Assembly: GCA_002470695.1 (NCBI GenBank)
Contig: DKNM01000130.1
Span: forward strand, 7,205 to 51,950
From: Candidatus Neomicrothrix sp. UBA7388
GTDB taxonomy: Bacteria > Actinomycetota > Acidimicrobiia > Acidimicrobiales > Poriferisodalaceae
Length of the DNA stretch: 44,746 nt
Reading direction: 5' to 3'
Both the position numbers and the translations under genes were made by a program. Positions 29,082-42,070 of the stretch are shown one piece after another. Each line of letters opens with the position of its first letter. Positions within the stretch are counted from its first letter, which is position 1. The notes beneath the pieces are model-generated. The model was not told the DNA's origin. It was given only the letters and a program-made list of their open reading frames with translations, and made no database searches.

Positions 29082-29861
29082 CTACATTCTCCTTCGCTTT
29101 AAGAGAATATTGCGTGCAGCCGTTAACGCCTCAATACGACTTCCCGCATTTTCCGCTGCTCCACCGTGGTCGGGGTGCGCTGAGCGGAGTAACTGTCGAA
29201 AGGTTCGCCGAATAGTTCGGGAGTCGGGGAGGTCATCAATTAACTGAGCCGAGAAGCCCAGAACTTCTAGCGCCCATGTTGTTGGGTCAGTCTGTAAGCC
29301 CCCAACCCAATCGCTGCTACCCGATGCACCGGATAAGAACCTAAGCAAATCATCATGATCTTGACCTTTCCAGCGTTGGGCAGACCTAATCAAAGTGAAG
29401 AGGCTTCGCCTTTTTTCCTGACCTTGAGCGCCAACACGGTACAGGGCAGCGAGGACATGCGGTTCAGGTCGATCGGACGGCGCTATCTCAAGCTTCATTG
29501 TTCCATTCGGCAGCCCTAACAGCTGATGGGTAGATCTTGTAAGACCTATTCGATCTTCTTGCAATCTGTGTCTCAGCCTGGGCTGTGGAACACGGGCTCC
29601 CAGTTCCAACAGGTTAAGTAAATTCGTTAAATCGTGATTCTCGTCATCATCCAGTTGTTGCGCATGAACTGCAACGACCGCTGCCAGCAGCAAACCTCCG
29701 GCGCCAGGGTGTGGTTCGAAGTTCAGTTGGTCATCACCTAACGCAACTCGGCGGGTAGGCACAGCCGGCCGAGAGTGCCACACGTTTAACTCAGCCAAAA
29801 TCACCTTTCCGACGCTACTCGGAGATCTGTCTAGTGACTCATACTTCTTCGCCTGAAACAA
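29082..29861 (-). CDS. Protein with C-terminal J domain, otherwise uncharacterised
   Basis: A protein of up to 259 residues with a J-domain-like C-terminus: [17 protein letters not shown] has the HPD tripeptide at about 229-231 that stimulates DnaK ATPase. The N-terminal 180 residues are of no family I know: a PTRRVALGD strand region, a [15 protein letters not shown] helix and an acidic linker. The start may be the GTG at 29804 (240 residues), since the first 19 residues are not structured-looking. It differs from DnaJ and CbpA, which have an N-terminal J domain. It is coupled to lhgO downstream and divergent from glpX. Confidence 0.72.
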   Translation of the reverse strand: MFQAKKYESLDRSPSSVGKVILAELNVWHSRPAVPTRRVALGDDQLNFEPHPGAGGLLLAAVVAVHAQQLDDDENHDLTNLLNLLELGARVPQPRLRHRLQEDRIGLTRSTHQLLGLPNGTMKLEIAPSDRPEPHVLAALYRVGAQGQEKRRSLFTLIRSAQRWKGQDHDDLLRFLSGASGSSDWVGGLQTDPTTWALEVLGFSAQLIDDLPDSRTIRRTFRQLLRSAHPDHGGAAENAGSRIEALTAARNILLKRRRM

Positions 29862-29876
29862 CTAGTGTCGTGCTTC

Positions 29877-30872
29877 ATGGTCGAGATAAATTCTGAACTA
29901 CCTGATCGAAATTTGGCACTTGAGCTAGTCCGCACTACTGAGGCAGCAGCCTTGGCAGCGGCCCGGTGGATGGGACGTGGCGACAAAGAGGGCGCTGACG
30001 GAGCTGCTGTGGACGCTATGCGAATCATCCTCGGATCGGTCCCCATGGACGGCTTAGTGATCATTGGAGAGGGCGAGAAAGATGAAGCTCCAATGCTCTA
30101 CAACGGTGAGGCAATTGGCGATGGCACTGGCGCAAAGACAGATATCGCGGTGGATCCCATCGACGGCACCACGTTGACCTCTCTCGGACGAGGAAATGCC
30201 ATTTCGGTAATAGCGGTCGCGCCAAGGGGCACGATGTTTGATCCTGGGCCGTGTGTTTACATGGAAAAGATTGCAGTAGGTCCGCAATCAAGAGGCGTAG
30301 TCTCGATTGAGAAAAGCCCAACAGAGAATCTTGAAGCTATAGCCGAATCGACTGGCCGGGGAATTCGAGACCTTACAGCTGTGATTCTTGATCGCGATCG
30401 ACACGCCGAGTTAATTGACGAAGTTCGAGATAGCGGAGCACGTATTCGTCTGATTCCTGATGGCGACGTTGCTGGAGCAATTGCTACGGCAACAAGCGAC
30501 GGTGCGGATGTTCTCTTTGGAATTGGAGGGACACCAGAAGGTGTGATTTCCGCCGCTGCATTGAAATGCCTCGGAGGCGAAATGCAAGGGAAGCTGTGGC
30601 CACGAAACGGGTCGGAACGGCAGGCAGCTATCGACGCGGGATTTGATCTCGATAAAGTTTTAGATACTGATGACCTTGTGAGATCCGACGACGTCTTCTT
30701 CGCTGCCACAGGTATCACTGATGGAGAATTACTGCGGGGAATTCGTTTTACCTCTGAGGGCGCTATCTCCGATTCATTGGTAATGCGATCAAAGAGCGGC
30801 ACAGTGCGACGGATAGAAGCGACGCACAATATAGGTAAGCTGAGCGAATTTTCTTCGGTGGATTTCACTTAA
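29877..30872 (+). CDS. glpX: Fructose-1,6-bisphosphatase class II
   Basis: Removes the 1-phosphate from fructose 1,6-bisphosphate in gluconeogenesis. The 331-residue protein opens with [21 protein letters not shown] and has [11 protein letters not shown], the metal site DPIDGTT and [17 protein letters not shown], all typical of GlpX. Actinobacteria generally rely on this class rather than Fbp. The ATG at 29877 is preferred over an in-frame GTG twelve bases upstream. It is followed by hisI after about 50 bases on the same strand. Confidence 0.95.
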   Translation: MVEINSELPDRNLALELVRTTEAAALAAARWMGRGDKEGADGAAVDAMRIILGSVPMDGLVIIGEGEKDEAPMLYNGEAIGDGTGAKTDIAVDPIDGTTLTSLGRGNAISVIAVAPRGTMFDPGPCVYMEKIAVGPQSRGVVSIEKSPTENLEAIAESTGRGIRDLTAVILDRDRHAELIDEVRDSGARIRLIPDGDVAGAIATATSDGADVLFGIGGTPEGVISAAALKCLGGEMQGKLWPRNGSERQAAIDAGFDLDKVLDTDDLVRSDDVFFAATGITDGELLRGIRFTSEGAISDSLVMRSKSGTVRRIEATHNIGKLSEFSSVDFT

Positions 30873-30920
30873 AACGAGTTCAACTGAAATTCACGTCGTG
30901 ATCTACACGCCCACACGCCT

Positions 30921-31349
30921 ATGCTCACGTTCATGGCGACTATAAACGACCTAGAAGAAGGCACCACTCAGCAGCTTGACTTCGACAAAATTGCGGCTAT
31001 TGGGCGCAACGGTCATCAAGTAATTCCTGTCGTGCTGCAAGATGTTGATTCGGGGACAGTTTTGTTCGTGGGCTACGCGAATGAAGAAGCTCTGCGTATG
31101 ACCTTGGAGCTTAGGAGCGCAGTTTTGTATTCGACTTCTCGCGAAGAGATCTGGCACAAGGGCGCCACTTCAGGAGACACTCTGGATCTCATTGATGTCC
31201 GAGTAAATTGTGAGCAAAATTCCCTCTTGTATCGGGTCCGTCTCGCGGGAACTGGTGCCTGCCATACAAGAGACCAAAGCGGATCAACAAGGGGCTGTTG
31301 TTATTACCGAGAATTGACGAGTGGAACGACTCTCGCTTTCGTAGATTGA
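30921..31349 (+). CDS. hisI: Phosphoribosyl-AMP cyclohydrolase, variant lacking the usual Mg-binding Asp residues
   Basis: Expected to open the purine ring of phosphoribosyl-AMP in histidine synthesis. The 142 residues (138 if the second ATG at 30933 is used) have VGYANEEAL, SREEIWHKGATSG and Cys ligands for zinc (Cys97, Cys114, Cys126/127). The DCDxD motif is instead NCEQN (96-100), and the Cys-Cys spacing is five residues longer than in E. coli-type HisI. I recall similar variants in other bacteria, so this looks like a subfamily rather than a decayed gene. Whether it works in histidine synthesis is uncertain; no other his gene is in the window. Confidence 0.75.
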   Translation: MLTFMATINDLEEGTTQQLDFDKIAAIGRNGHQVIPVVLQDVDSGTVLFVGYANEEALRMTLELRSAVLYSTSREEIWHKGATSGDTLDLIDVRVNCEQNSLLYRVRLAGTGACHTRDQSGSTRGCCYYRELTSGTTLAFVD

Positions 31350-31390
31350 GGCGCGACTGCCCCAGGAGATCAGTTACTGCGCAATTTGGA

Positions 31391-31774
31391 CTAAGCCGCA
31401 GTTCCCACTTGAATTCTGGTTTCAGCCCAAGTCTTAGCTGCCGCAGCATTGGCGTCCTCAGCATTGGTGGACAGTGCGGCCTCAGCTTCCGCTAGGTCAG
31501 AGCGCGCAGTGTCAACATCAATATCTTCAGCTGATAGCGCCCCGTCGCTGAGGATGGTCACAGCATTGCCGCTGACCTCCACAAAGCCACCGTTGATCGC
31601 CAGTGACACAACACCGTCCTCAGCCCAAAGTTGAGTTTGTCCGATGTCGAGAGCCCCAATAAAGGCTGCATGATTGTCTAGAAAAGCGATGTCTCCATCG
31701 ACAGTGCGAGTTACTACTTGCGAGCATTGGCCCGAAAAGAGCACCGCTTCGGGTGAGACAAGTTCAACCTGCAT
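31391..31774 (-). CDS. atpC: F1Fo ATP synthase epsilon subunit
   Basis: Central-stalk subunit that links the gamma rotor to the c ring and damps hydrolysis. The 127 residues start with the beta-sandwich MQVELVSPEAVLFSG and DGDIAFLDNHAAFIGAL, ending in an Ala-rich helical pair. The C-terminal helices are of ordinary length. It is the last gene of the operon, 20 bases after atpD, and its end converges with hisI after 41 bases with no clear terminator. Confidence 0.93.
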   Translation of the reverse strand: MQVELVSPEAVLFSGQCSQVVTRTVDGDIAFLDNHAAFIGALDIGQTQLWAEDGVVSLAINGGFVEVSGNAVTILSDGALSAEDIDVDTARSDLAEAEAALSTNAEDANAAAAKTWAETRIQVGTAA

Positions 31775-31794
31775 TCTTCCAGCTCACCTGCCAA

Positions 31795-34219
<2,425 letters not shown>

Positions 34220-34222
34220 TGC

Positions 34223-35767
34223 TTATGAGTCCTCTGAATCGTTAGTGTCAGCTTCGGCAGTCACTTGGAAGGCCGCCTTAAACGACTCCACCGCTGCTTT
34301 GACCTGATCGTCTGGTAGTACTCCAGAGTTACGAATTTCGTCCAGCAAACCCGCATTTCGGGTTCTCATTGTCTCGATCAATTCCGACTCGAAACGCTGG
34401 ACATCTTCTACGGGTAGATCATCAAGATAACCATTGGTACCTGTGTAAATCGATACGACTTGTTCCTCTACGGGCATAGGGCTGTTGAGCCCCTGTTTCA
34501 ATAGTTCAACAAGTCGATATCCCCTACCCAACTGAGCCGCAGATGCGGCATCTAGCTCGGAACCGAAGGTCGCAAAAGCTTCGAGATCGCGGAACTGCGC
34601 TAAATCAATTTTAAGAGTTCCAGCAACACTCTTCATAGCCTTCGTCTGGGCATCGCCACCTACCCGCGAGACCGAGACACCCACGTCTACGGCCGGTCGG
34701 ACGCCAGACTTAAAAAGATCATCTTGAAGATATATCTGTCCATCGGTAATCGAGATCACATTTGTGGGAATGTATGCAGATACGTCTCCGGCTTTGGTCT
34801 CAATAACCGGCAAGGCGGTTAATGACCCTGAGCCCTGAGCATCAGACAATTTTGCAGCTCGCTCGAGAAGCCGACTGTGAAGATAAAAGACATCTCCTGG
34901 ATACGCCTCGCGCCCTGGTGGCCTTCTAAGCAGCAAAGATAACTGTCTGTATGCTTCTGCCTGTTTGGAGAGGTCATCATAAACAATCAGAGCATGCTCG
35001 CCATTTTCCATCCAATGTTGACCCATGGCGCATCCCGCATAAGGAGCCAAATATTTGAAGGGAGCTGCGTCTGCGGCCGGAGCGCACACCACGACTGTGT
35101 AATCCATCGCTCCGCGCTCTTCGAGGGTGCTGACAACTTGCGCAACAGTTGAACCTTTTTGGCCAATGGCAACGTATATGCACTTAACGCCAAGACCAGC
35201 TTGGTTGAGGATGGTGTCGATAGCGACTGAGGTTTTTCCAGTCTTCCTATCTCCAATAATCAACTCGCGTTGTCCCCGCCCCACGGGAGTCATTGCGTCA
35301 ATAGCCTTTATTCCCGTTTGAAGAGGTTCGTGAACGGGCTGGCGACCCATTATCCCAGGAGCTTGAATTTCCATTCGACGGGCTTCTGTTCCCACCAATG
35401 GACCTTTTCCATCAATGGGCTCACCCAATGCGTTCACGACTCTTCCCAAGACGCCATCGCCGACCGGTACCGACAAGATTCTTCCCGTTGCCTTAACGTT
35501 TTGACCTTCTTCAATATTCTCAACGTTTCCGAGAACTACAGCACCAATTGAATCTTCATCTAAGTTCAAGGCGAGACCGACATCACCGCTGTCAAATTCC
35601 AAGATCTCATTTACTGAAGCATTTGGAAGACCCGACACACGCGCGATGCCATCTCCAACTTCAAGAATGCGACCTACAGTCCCAGATTCAACTGAAGGGT
35701 CAAAACCTTCAAGATTTTTTTGGATGGCTGCAGTTATGTCTGCAGCATCGAAGCTGAGGTCAGTCAT
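34223..35767 (-). CDS. atpA: F1Fo ATP synthase alpha subunit
   Basis: Non-catalytic nucleotide-binding subunit of F1. The 514 residues have the P-loop GDRKTGKT at 172-179, the [12 protein letters not shown] segment, and the [15 protein letters not shown] stretch. The catalytic arginine finger lies within that VSRVGG segment. Its ATG overlaps the atpH stop as ATGA. No C-terminal extension of the kind described in mycobacteria is obvious beyond the acidic TNDSEDS end. Confidence 0.97.
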   Translation of the reverse strand: MTDLSFDAADITAAIQKNLEGFDPSVESGTVGRILEVGDGIARVSGLPNASVNEILEFDSGDVGLALNLDEDSIGAVVLGNVENIEEGQNVKATGRILSVPVGDGVLGRVVNALGEPIDGKGPLVGTEARRMEIQAPGIMGRQPVHEPLQTGIKAIDAMTPVGRGQRELIIGDRKTGKTSVAIDTILNQAGLGVKCIYVAIGQKGSTVAQVVSTLEERGAMDYTVVVCAPAADAAPFKYLAPYAGCAMGQHWMENGEHALIVYDDLSKQAEAYRQLSLLLRRPPGREAYPGDVFYLHSRLLERAAKLSDAQGSGSLTALPVIETKAGDVSAYIPTNVISITDGQIYLQDDLFKSGVRPAVDVGVSVSRVGGDAQTKAMKSVAGTLKIDLAQFRDLEAFATFGSELDAASAAQLGRGYRLVELLKQGLNSPMPVEEQVVSIYTGTNGYLDDLPVEDVQRFESELIETMRTRNAGLLDEIRNSGVLPDDQVKAAVESFKAAFQVTAEADTNDSEDS

Positions 35768-36291
35768 GACAAACGCTCCTTCATTTTCTCAAGACGGGTA
35801 CGTACTGATCCATCAAAGACTGTGTCCCCCACTTGGGCAACCACTCCTCCAAGGATCTCTGGATCCACAACGACCACTACATCAATGTTCAACCCAGTTG
35901 CTTTAGATAAAGCGCCCCTTAGACGCTCACGTTGGTCTTCGCTAAGCGCCACAGCTGATCGGACCTCGGCAACAGCTTGCCCTCGGGACTCTGCCGCTTG
36001 TCGAACTAATTCGTCAGCTATCGGGCCAATATGGTTCCCTCGGCCTGCGCCAACCAACATGCTCACAAGATTGACCGTGACGGGCGAGGCACTATCCCCT
36101 AACAAGTCTTCCAATACTCCGATTCGACGCGAAGCAGGAATTGCCCTATCGCTGAGCGTCGTACGCAGCTGATCAGAAGATTCAACAGTCCGACCCAACT
36201 GATACAGCTCATCCGCGACGCGGTTGAGTTCACCTTCGGCATCAGCCAATTTGGCTATGCCGGCAGCGTACTCCTCCACTTTCTCGGTCAT
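35764..36291 (-). CDS. atpH: F1Fo ATP synthase delta subunit
   Basis: Peripheral-stalk subunit that caps the alpha3beta3 head. The 175 residues begin with [17 protein letters not shown] helices and end with [28 protein letters not shown], the typical OSCP/delta C-terminus. Unlike mycobacteria, it is not fused to a b-type domain. AGGA before the ATG at 36291 supports the start. There is a 99-base gap after atpF, the widest inside the atp operon, which holds a possible 31-codon frame reaching the atpH start. Confidence 0.94.
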   Translation of the reverse strand: MTEKVEEYAAGIAKLADAEGELNRVADELYQLGRTVESSDQLRTTLSDRAIPASRRIGVLEDLLGDSASPVTVNLVSMLVGAGRGNHIGPIADELVRQAAESRGQAVAEVRSAVALSEDQRERLRGALSKATGLNIDVVVVVDPEILGGVVAQVGDTVFDGSVRTRLEKMKERLS

Positions 36292-36383
36292 CGCTTTCCT
36301 CGTTCTACTCGTAAACAGTTACTGCAGCTGATTTGCTGCGTCATTAAGCGCCCAACAACCGCAGTTTTAGGGCCGCTTCTCAT
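36288..36383 (-). CDS. Possible 31-residue small frame between atpF and atpH
   Basis: In the 99-base gap between atpF and atpH a short frame starts at ATG 36383 and its TGA overlaps the atpH ATG (ATGA), as at other junctions of this operon. It contains a CSNC pair and many basic residues. It has no ribosome binding site and might serve only to carry ribosomes across the gap, or be chance. Confidence 0.2.
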   Translation of the reverse strand: MRSGPKTAVVGRLMTQQISCSNCLRVERGKR

Positions 36384-36390
36384 AGGTAAG

Positions 36391-36927
36391 TCAGCTACCA
36401 ACTGACTCGATGTAGTCGTCCACCAACCTCGAATACGAAGCTTCGTCCAAGCTAGAGCGAACAACTTGTTCTGCCGCCCCAACCGCCAGTGACGTCACTT
36501 GTGCCCGAACATCAGCCAGCGCTCTTGCTTTAGCTGCTTCAATATCGGCGTCAGCCTGAGCACGCTTTTCTTCGATTTCAGGTTCTATCGCAGCGAGTCG
36601 CTCTTGTCGGACCTGTTCGGCTTCAGCTCGAGCAGCCTCAAGAATTCTTGACGCCTCAGCCTGAGCTTCAGCAATCTTAGAATCGTATTCGGCGCGCAAG
36701 CTCTCAGCTTCTGACCGAGCAGCATCAGCAGCATCAAGGTCGCCTTGGATCTTGTCGGCTCTGGCTTCCATTGCCTTCTTGATCGCGGGGTACGCGAACT
36801 TCGCCATGACAATGAAAAGAATCGCGAAGGCCATGCCGCCCCAGATAATTTCATTCCATACGGGAAGGATCGGGTTCGAAGCCTCCCCTCCAGCGTCACC
36901 CGCCGCTAGAAGTCCAATTGAATTCAT
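36391..36927 (-). CDS. atpF: F1Fo ATP synthase b subunit
   Basis: Peripheral-stalk subunit. The 178 residues have one N-terminal membrane helix (about 25-45, IIWGGMAFAILFIVMAKFAYPAI) and a long charged coiled coil with the usual EAEQVRQERLAAIEPEIEEKRAQA-like heptads. Only one b gene is present, so a b homodimer is expected. It begins ten bases after atpE, with GGAGA upstream of the ATG. Confidence 0.94.
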   Translation of the reverse strand: MNSIGLLAAGDAGGEASNPILPVWNEIIWGGMAFAILFIVMAKFAYPAIKKAMEARADKIQGDLDAADAARSEAESLRAEYDSKIAEAQAEASRILEAARAEAEQVRQERLAAIEPEIEEKRAQADADIEAAKARALADVRAQVTSLAVGAAEQVVRSSLDEASYSRLVDDYIESVGS

Positions 36928-36936
36928 TGTCTCTCC

Positions 36937-38016
<1,080 letters not shown>

Positions 38017-38020
<4 letters not shown>

Positions 38021-38499
38021 TTGATCTCCTTGCGATTTTTTTGAGTCATGTGGCTAGGTCCCAATCCGGGATAAGCCAGCGATAGAGAAACATAGCGCGT
38101 CTCCCACACCAGTAACCCAAGATGCGAAACGATAATCGTAATCGCGAGTGGAACAGGTGCAAAAAACGTAATTTTACTAAAACCGATGACCGCTATGGTT
38201 AGAAGCGCCAGGCGAAGAACGAACCCGCCCAATGCTGCGAACATGAGGGCGGCAACTGAAATTCGGCCGGCCCAGGTTAAGAAAGCGGCCGCCGCAAGGA
38301 AGTTGGCAAATATCAAGCCAAGACCAATAGCTGATGATGCGACGCCGTCGACACCCCAAATAGCCAAGGAGAGGAGAAGCCATAAAGGAGTTATTTTTAG
38401 TCCTCGAGACAGCATGTCGCTGACAATGTTTTTTTCTGGTTCGCTATGCGGGTCCCTGTTCGGGACTTCAACAGATCTGTCTTGAACCTTATTTTTCAT
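38017..38499 (-). CDS. AtpI-like small membrane protein of the ATP synthase operon
   Basis: A 160-residue protein with a charged N-terminus and four hydrophobic helices (PLWLLLSLAIWGV, AIGLGLIFANFLAAAAFL, VAALMFAALGGFVLRLALLTIAVIGF, PLAITIIVSHLGLLVWE). Position directly before atpB and the four-helix layout match ATP synthase subunit I, thought to help c-ring assembly. Sequence identity to E. coli AtpI is not evident by eye. It overlaps its neighbours by four bases at both ends. Confidence 0.75.
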
Positions 38500-38837
38500 T
38501 TGTCACCACTCTCTTCAAGGGTGACTCCGGTCGGCAGCCGATCATCTATCTCTTCGCGCTGGTCAAGTCCTCTGAGGTTCTGGGGTCGAGCTGAGCTCAT
38601 CTCAGTTTCGATGCCTCTCATTCGGCCTGTGTAGCGGTACCACTCAGCCGTCAACTTACCTAAAAAAGCGGTTGCGCCAAAGGCGAGTGCGAACCAAGGG
38701 CCAGTTCCTATCCATCGATCTAGGAGCCACCCGATCCCACTAAATGCTAATGGCGTTACAACGATCTCAACTGAGCGCGAGAAGGCATCGTCTGTCCCGA
38801 AAAAGAATTTGTTTTTGGAGAGCTCTGGTGCTCGCAT
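38496..38837 (-). CDS. AtpZ-like small membrane protein
   Basis: A 113-residue protein with two hydrophobic helices (IVVTPLAFSGIGWLLDRWIG and PWFALAFGATAFLGKLTAEWYRY). This GxGWLLDRWxGTGPWF pattern is typical of the AtpZ/AtpI-related family (Pfam ATPase_gene1) encoded before atpI. The tail is soluble and acidic. It opens the atp operon proper and overlaps the next gene by four bases. The 124-base gap upstream (38838-38961) probably holds a promoter, but I see no convincing -35/-10 pair. Confidence 0.8.
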   Translation of the reverse strand: MRAPELSKNKFFFGTDDAFSRSVEIVVTPLAFSGIGWLLDRWIGTGPWFALAFGATAFLGKLTAEWYRYTGRMRGIETEMSSARPQNLRGLDQREEIDDRLPTGVTLEESGDK

Positions 38838-38961
38838 GCGTCAGGCTTTTTCCGAATAAGTAGTCAACTAGGGGGTGCTGCAATAAGCGGCCTCACCCTA
38901 TTGGGCGGCACCAAACGTTGCAAGCGACATTGTCATCAAAATTTTTATATCTGCAATTATC

Positions 38962-40089
38962 TCAAGCACTTTGTATCTCAGCATCCTTTTCCTGGCCTAC
39001 GCGCGAGAGAGGCCGAAGGAGGAAGAACAGCAATATCGATACCCCAGCAAGCGCGAACGGTAGTACTGCATCACCGCTTCCTGTCAACGTAGGGACAAGC
39101 GCAACACCCGATAGCAGGGCCGTCCATGCCCATAAGAGAAGCACCGTGCGTCGGTGTCCGTGACCCATTCGCAAGAGTCTGTGGTGCAGATGATCTTTAT
39201 CAGCAGTAGCAATACCTTCCCTTCTATAGGCGCGCCGAATAATTGCCAAGGCAACATCGACGAGAGGGACACCCAGAATCAAGAAAGGGATAGCAATGGG
39301 GGCAAAGAAAAAATAAACCTGGCCGCTGAATTGATCAACTACTCTGCCGCCAACAGTCATCGTTGCTGAGGCCATTAAAAGACCCAGCAAGAGTGCTCCG
39401 CCATCGCCCATGAATATTTTGGCTGGATAAAAGTTGTGCGGAAGAAATCCGAGACAAATGCCTAGAGTAACGAGTGCTAGAAGCGGTCCAAGATTGGCTT
39501 CGCTAATGACTCCAGCGTTCTGCAGTTCGCCGCTGTAGACATAGAAAGCGCCCGCAGCAATGGCAATAGTTCCAGCCGCAAGGCCGTCAAGACCGTCAAT
39601 CAAATTGACCGAATTGGCGACTACCACTACCAGAAGCACGGTTATCAGGGTTGCCCAGTCCGCAGAGAGCACTACCAATTGGCCGAATGGCACTCTGAAA
39701 TAAAATAATGTGACGCCTAACACCGCTAGCAAGCTCGCCGACAACACTTGTCCAGCGACTTTTGCCGGGGCGGAGAGCTCGCGCAGGTCATCTAAGAAAC
39801 CAATTCCGAACATCACGGTAGCTGCAACTACAACGGCTAATGCTTCGGATGAACCGGCGAATACTTGAGCGAAACCAGGAAGGCGGCTTGCCACAATTAG
39901 GGCAGCTAGGAGACCGGTCAACATGGCGACTCCCCCACCCGTTGAAGTCGGACGTTCGTGGATTCTTCGATCGTCTGGTTCAACGACTGCGCCTAATTTA
40001 GGGGCTATTTTCGCCATCAAATACGTGAAGATGTAAGTAACAGTTGTCGATATCGATAGAACGAGGGCGTGTTGGAGTGTCCTGCTCAC
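38962..40089 (-). CDS. Undecaprenyl-phosphate sugar-1-phosphate transferase, WecA/TagO type
   Basis: Polytopic MraY-family enzyme that transfers a sugar phosphate, usually GlcNAc-1-phosphate, to a polyprenyl phosphate to start a cell-surface glycan. The 375 residues hold about eleven helices, with the family motifs FLDDLRELSAPAK, NSVNLIDGLDGLA, PAKIFMGDGG and the C-terminal HHRLLRMGHGHRRTV. The GxVxxPDxRRxHxxPxPxxGG-type N-terminal loop is intact. Its place just before atp genes and after glyA is standard for actinobacteria, where it starts arabinogalactan or another wall polymer. Start is a GTG at 40089. Confidence 0.92.
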   Translation of the reverse strand: MSRTLQHALVLSISTTVTYIFTYLMAKIAPKLGAVVEPDDRRIHERPTSTGGGVAMLTGLLAALIVASRLPGFAQVFAGSSEALAVVVAATVMFGIGFLDDLRELSAPAKVAGQVLSASLLAVLGVTLFYFRVPFGQLVVLSADWATLITVLLVVVVANSVNLIDGLDGLAAGTIAIAAGAFYVYSGELQNAGVISEANLGPLLALVTLGICLGFLPHNFYPAKIFMGDGGALLLGLLMASATMTVGGRVVDQFSGQVYFFFAPIAIPFLILGVPLVDVALAIIRRAYRREGIATADKDHLHHRLLRMGHGHRRTVLLLWAWTALLSGVALVPTLTGSGDAVLPFALAGVSILLFFLLRPLSRVGQEKDAEIQSA

Positions 40090-40208
40090 AGAATCGTCTT
40101 ACCTACCAATAGCAGCGGAGGCAACGTGCAACCACTGCGCTACATAGTCAGCCTAGTAACTGAGCACCTATTTAGGAGGGAGGGCCCGGTCAAGCTTTCC
40201 TGTGGTCG

Positions 40209-41489
40209 TTAGACAGTTTCATCGGAGTACGGGGGAAATTGTGAACACAAGTCTGCTACCTCTAGCGAAATGGCCTTCACGGCGGTCTCATCATTGCGTT
40301 GACGAAGAATCTTTGCAGTGAATTCGGCAATTCGACTCATCTCTTGAACTCCCATGCCCTGCGTAGTGACCGACGCGACGCCTATCCGAACGCCGCTTGT
40401 CACGAATGGAGAGCGGGGGTCATTGGGAATAGTATTTCTGTTGAGAGTTACGCCTCCGATGTCGAGAATCTCCTGCGCCTCTTTACCAGTTAGGTCCTCG
40501 TCAAAGCTCCTCAAGTCAACAAGTAGAAGATGATTATCAGTTCCACCAGACACGAGCCTAAAACCAAGTTCTATGAGGGAGCCCGCCAGCGCATTGGCAT
40601 TTTCAACAATTCGCGCAGCGTAATTGGCGAAACCCGGATCTAACGCTTCTCTAAAGCCGACGGCTTTAGCAGCAATAACGTGTTCAAGTGGTCCACCTTG
40701 ATTACCAGGGAACACGGCGCTGTCAATTTTTTTAGCGAGCGCCTCACTTGAAAGAATGCAGCCACCGCGAGGGCCCCTAAGAGTCTTGTGGGTGGTAAAC
40801 GTCATCACATCTGCGAGTGGGATCGGGTTAGGGTGCTGGCCCCCCGCTATCAGCCCCGCAATATGCGCTGCATCGAACATGAAGTATGCACCAATTTCGT
40901 CACAGACTTTTCGAAAAGGCTCCGGGTCTATACGACGCGAGTAAGCAGTTGCTCCTGCCACTATCAATTTAGGCCGTTCTTTCAGGGCGAGGTTCCGCAT
41001 AGCGTCGTAATCGATTCGTTCGTCATCGTCGAGACCGTACGAAACAAAGTTGTAAAATCTACCGCTGGCATTTACCGGGGATCCATGGGTCAGGTGCCCA
41101 CCATGGTCAAGACTCATACCCATTACGGTGTCACCCACCTCAAGCAAAGCCATATATACAGCCGCGTTCGCCTGAGATCCGGAGTGAGGTTGAACGTTCG
41201 CGTGTTCCGCCCCAAAAAGCTTTTTGACCCGATCAATGGCGAGTTGTTCAACAACATCTACATGGGCGTTACCACCGTAGTATCGGCGCCTTGGATAGCC
41301 CTCGCTGTACTTATTCGTGAAAATACTGCCAGTAGCTCTCATAACGGAGGGGGAGGCAAAATTTTCCGACGCTATGAGCTGGAGGCTCATTCGCTGCCGT
41401 TCTTTTTCCTGTTCGATAAGGCCCTCTATCTCCAAATCGGGACCTACTTGCCACACAGAATGCGATTTGTTCATGGAGGAGCCTTTCAT
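40209..41489 (-). CDS. glyA: Serine hydroxymethyltransferase
   Basis: PLP enzyme converting serine and tetrahydrofolate to glycine and 5,10-methylene-THF. The 426 residues have LQLIASENF near 36-44, [13 protein letters not shown] near 61-73, and the PLP Lys235 in [13 protein letters not shown]. The ATG at 41489 is 15 bases before another in-frame ATG (41474) which gives a more usual N-terminus; the choice is open. It follows rpiB by 44 bases and is part of the long co-directional run. Confidence 0.96.
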   Translation of the reverse strand: MKGSSMNKSHSVWQVGPDLEIEGLIEQEKERQRMSLQLIASENFASPSVMRATGSIFTNKYSEGYPRRRYYGGNAHVDVVEQLAIDRVKKLFGAEHANVQPHSGSQANAAVYMALLEVGDTVMGMSLDHGGHLTHGSPVNASGRFYNFVSYGLDDDERIDYDAMRNLALKERPKLIVAGATAYSRRIDPEPFRKVCDEIGAYFMFDAAHIAGLIAGGQHPNPIPLADVMTFTTHKTLRGPRGGCILSSEALAKKIDSAVFPGNQGGPLEHVIAAKAVGFREALDPGFANYAARIVENANALAGSLIELGFRLVSGGTDNHLLLVDLRSFDEDLTGKEAQEILDIGGVTLNRNTIPNDPRSPFVTSGVRIGVASVTTQGMGVQEMSRIAEFTAKILRQRNDETAVKAISLEVADLCSQFPPYSDETV

Positions 41490-41533
41490 CTTCTAGATTC
41501 ACGACTATTTACAGCATGCCCGTAAACAGCTCT

Positions 41534-41980
41534 CTATCGCGCATTTTCCAATTGGGTTAGCTTGTCGATTCGCCCTTGGTGTCGCCCCCCTTGAAAAGAC
41601 GCCTTCATATATGCATCGACAATGTCTAACGCTGTCTGTTCGCCGACCATTCGTGCTCCGATTCCAATTACGTTGGCGTCGTTGTGTTCCTTACACATGC
41701 GTGCTGTAGTTACATCGTGCACTGTTGCAGCGCGGATGCCGGAGATTTTCCCCGCCGCCATAACAATGCCAATACCACTACCGCACACCAAAATTCCTTT
41801 TTCTGCCCGTCCATCTTTTATGGCGAAGGCAACCGCCGATCCATAGTCCGGGTAGTCAACTCGGTCATCCGAATCAGCTCCGCAATCTAAAATTTCGTGC
41901 TCGTCGTCTCTTAAATGAGCGGCAATTATCTGCTTTAAAGCAAACCCGGCATGATCGGCACCAATAGCGATAACAGACAT
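41534..41980 (-). CDS. rpiB: Ribose-5-phosphate isomerase B
   Basis: Interconverts ribose 5-phosphate and ribulose 5-phosphate. From the ATG at 41980 it has 148 residues, the normal length. Motifs are AIGADHAGF at the start, VDYPDYG, the catalytic Cys66 in ILVCGSGIGI, and CKEHNDANVI. AGGGG five bases before the ATG supports it; the open frame runs upstream to 42064 without reason. A 90-base gap precedes it (41981-42070). Confidence 0.93.
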   Translation of the reverse strand: MSVIAIGADHAGFALKQIIAAHLRDDEHEILDCGADSDDRVDYPDYGSAVAFAIKDGRAEKGILVCGSGIGIVMAAGKISGIRAATVHDVTTARMCKEHNDANVIGIGARMVGEQTALDIVDAYMKASFQGGRHQGRIDKLTQLENAR

Positions 41981-42035
41981 CAAAACCCCTTTGCGAAGCG
42001 GTGGCGTTATCTTCGCGCGTCTAACGTCACTTGTC

Positions 42036-42057
42036 CTGAACAATTCTGCTGAACAAT
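42036..42057. repeat. Short direct repeat upstream of rpiB
   Basis: CTGAACAAT occurs twice (42036-42044 and 42049-42057), 13 bases apart start to start, in the gap before rpiB. It could be an operator half-site pair or chance. Confidence 0.3.
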
Positions 42058-42070
42058 GTCGCAATCGTCT

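Noticed and set aside
30257..30868. 203-codon minus-strand open frame opposite glpX
   Set aside because: Entirely within glpX, which is well supported; composition is that of an antisense shadow.
38838..38961. Promoter for the atp operon
   Set aside because: A/T-rich boxes such as TATAAA are present but no -35/-10 pair has good spacing, so I do not call one.
41490..41533. Glycine riboswitch before glyA
   Set aside because: The gap is only 44 bases, too short for a riboswitch; only a weak seven-pair stem is seen.
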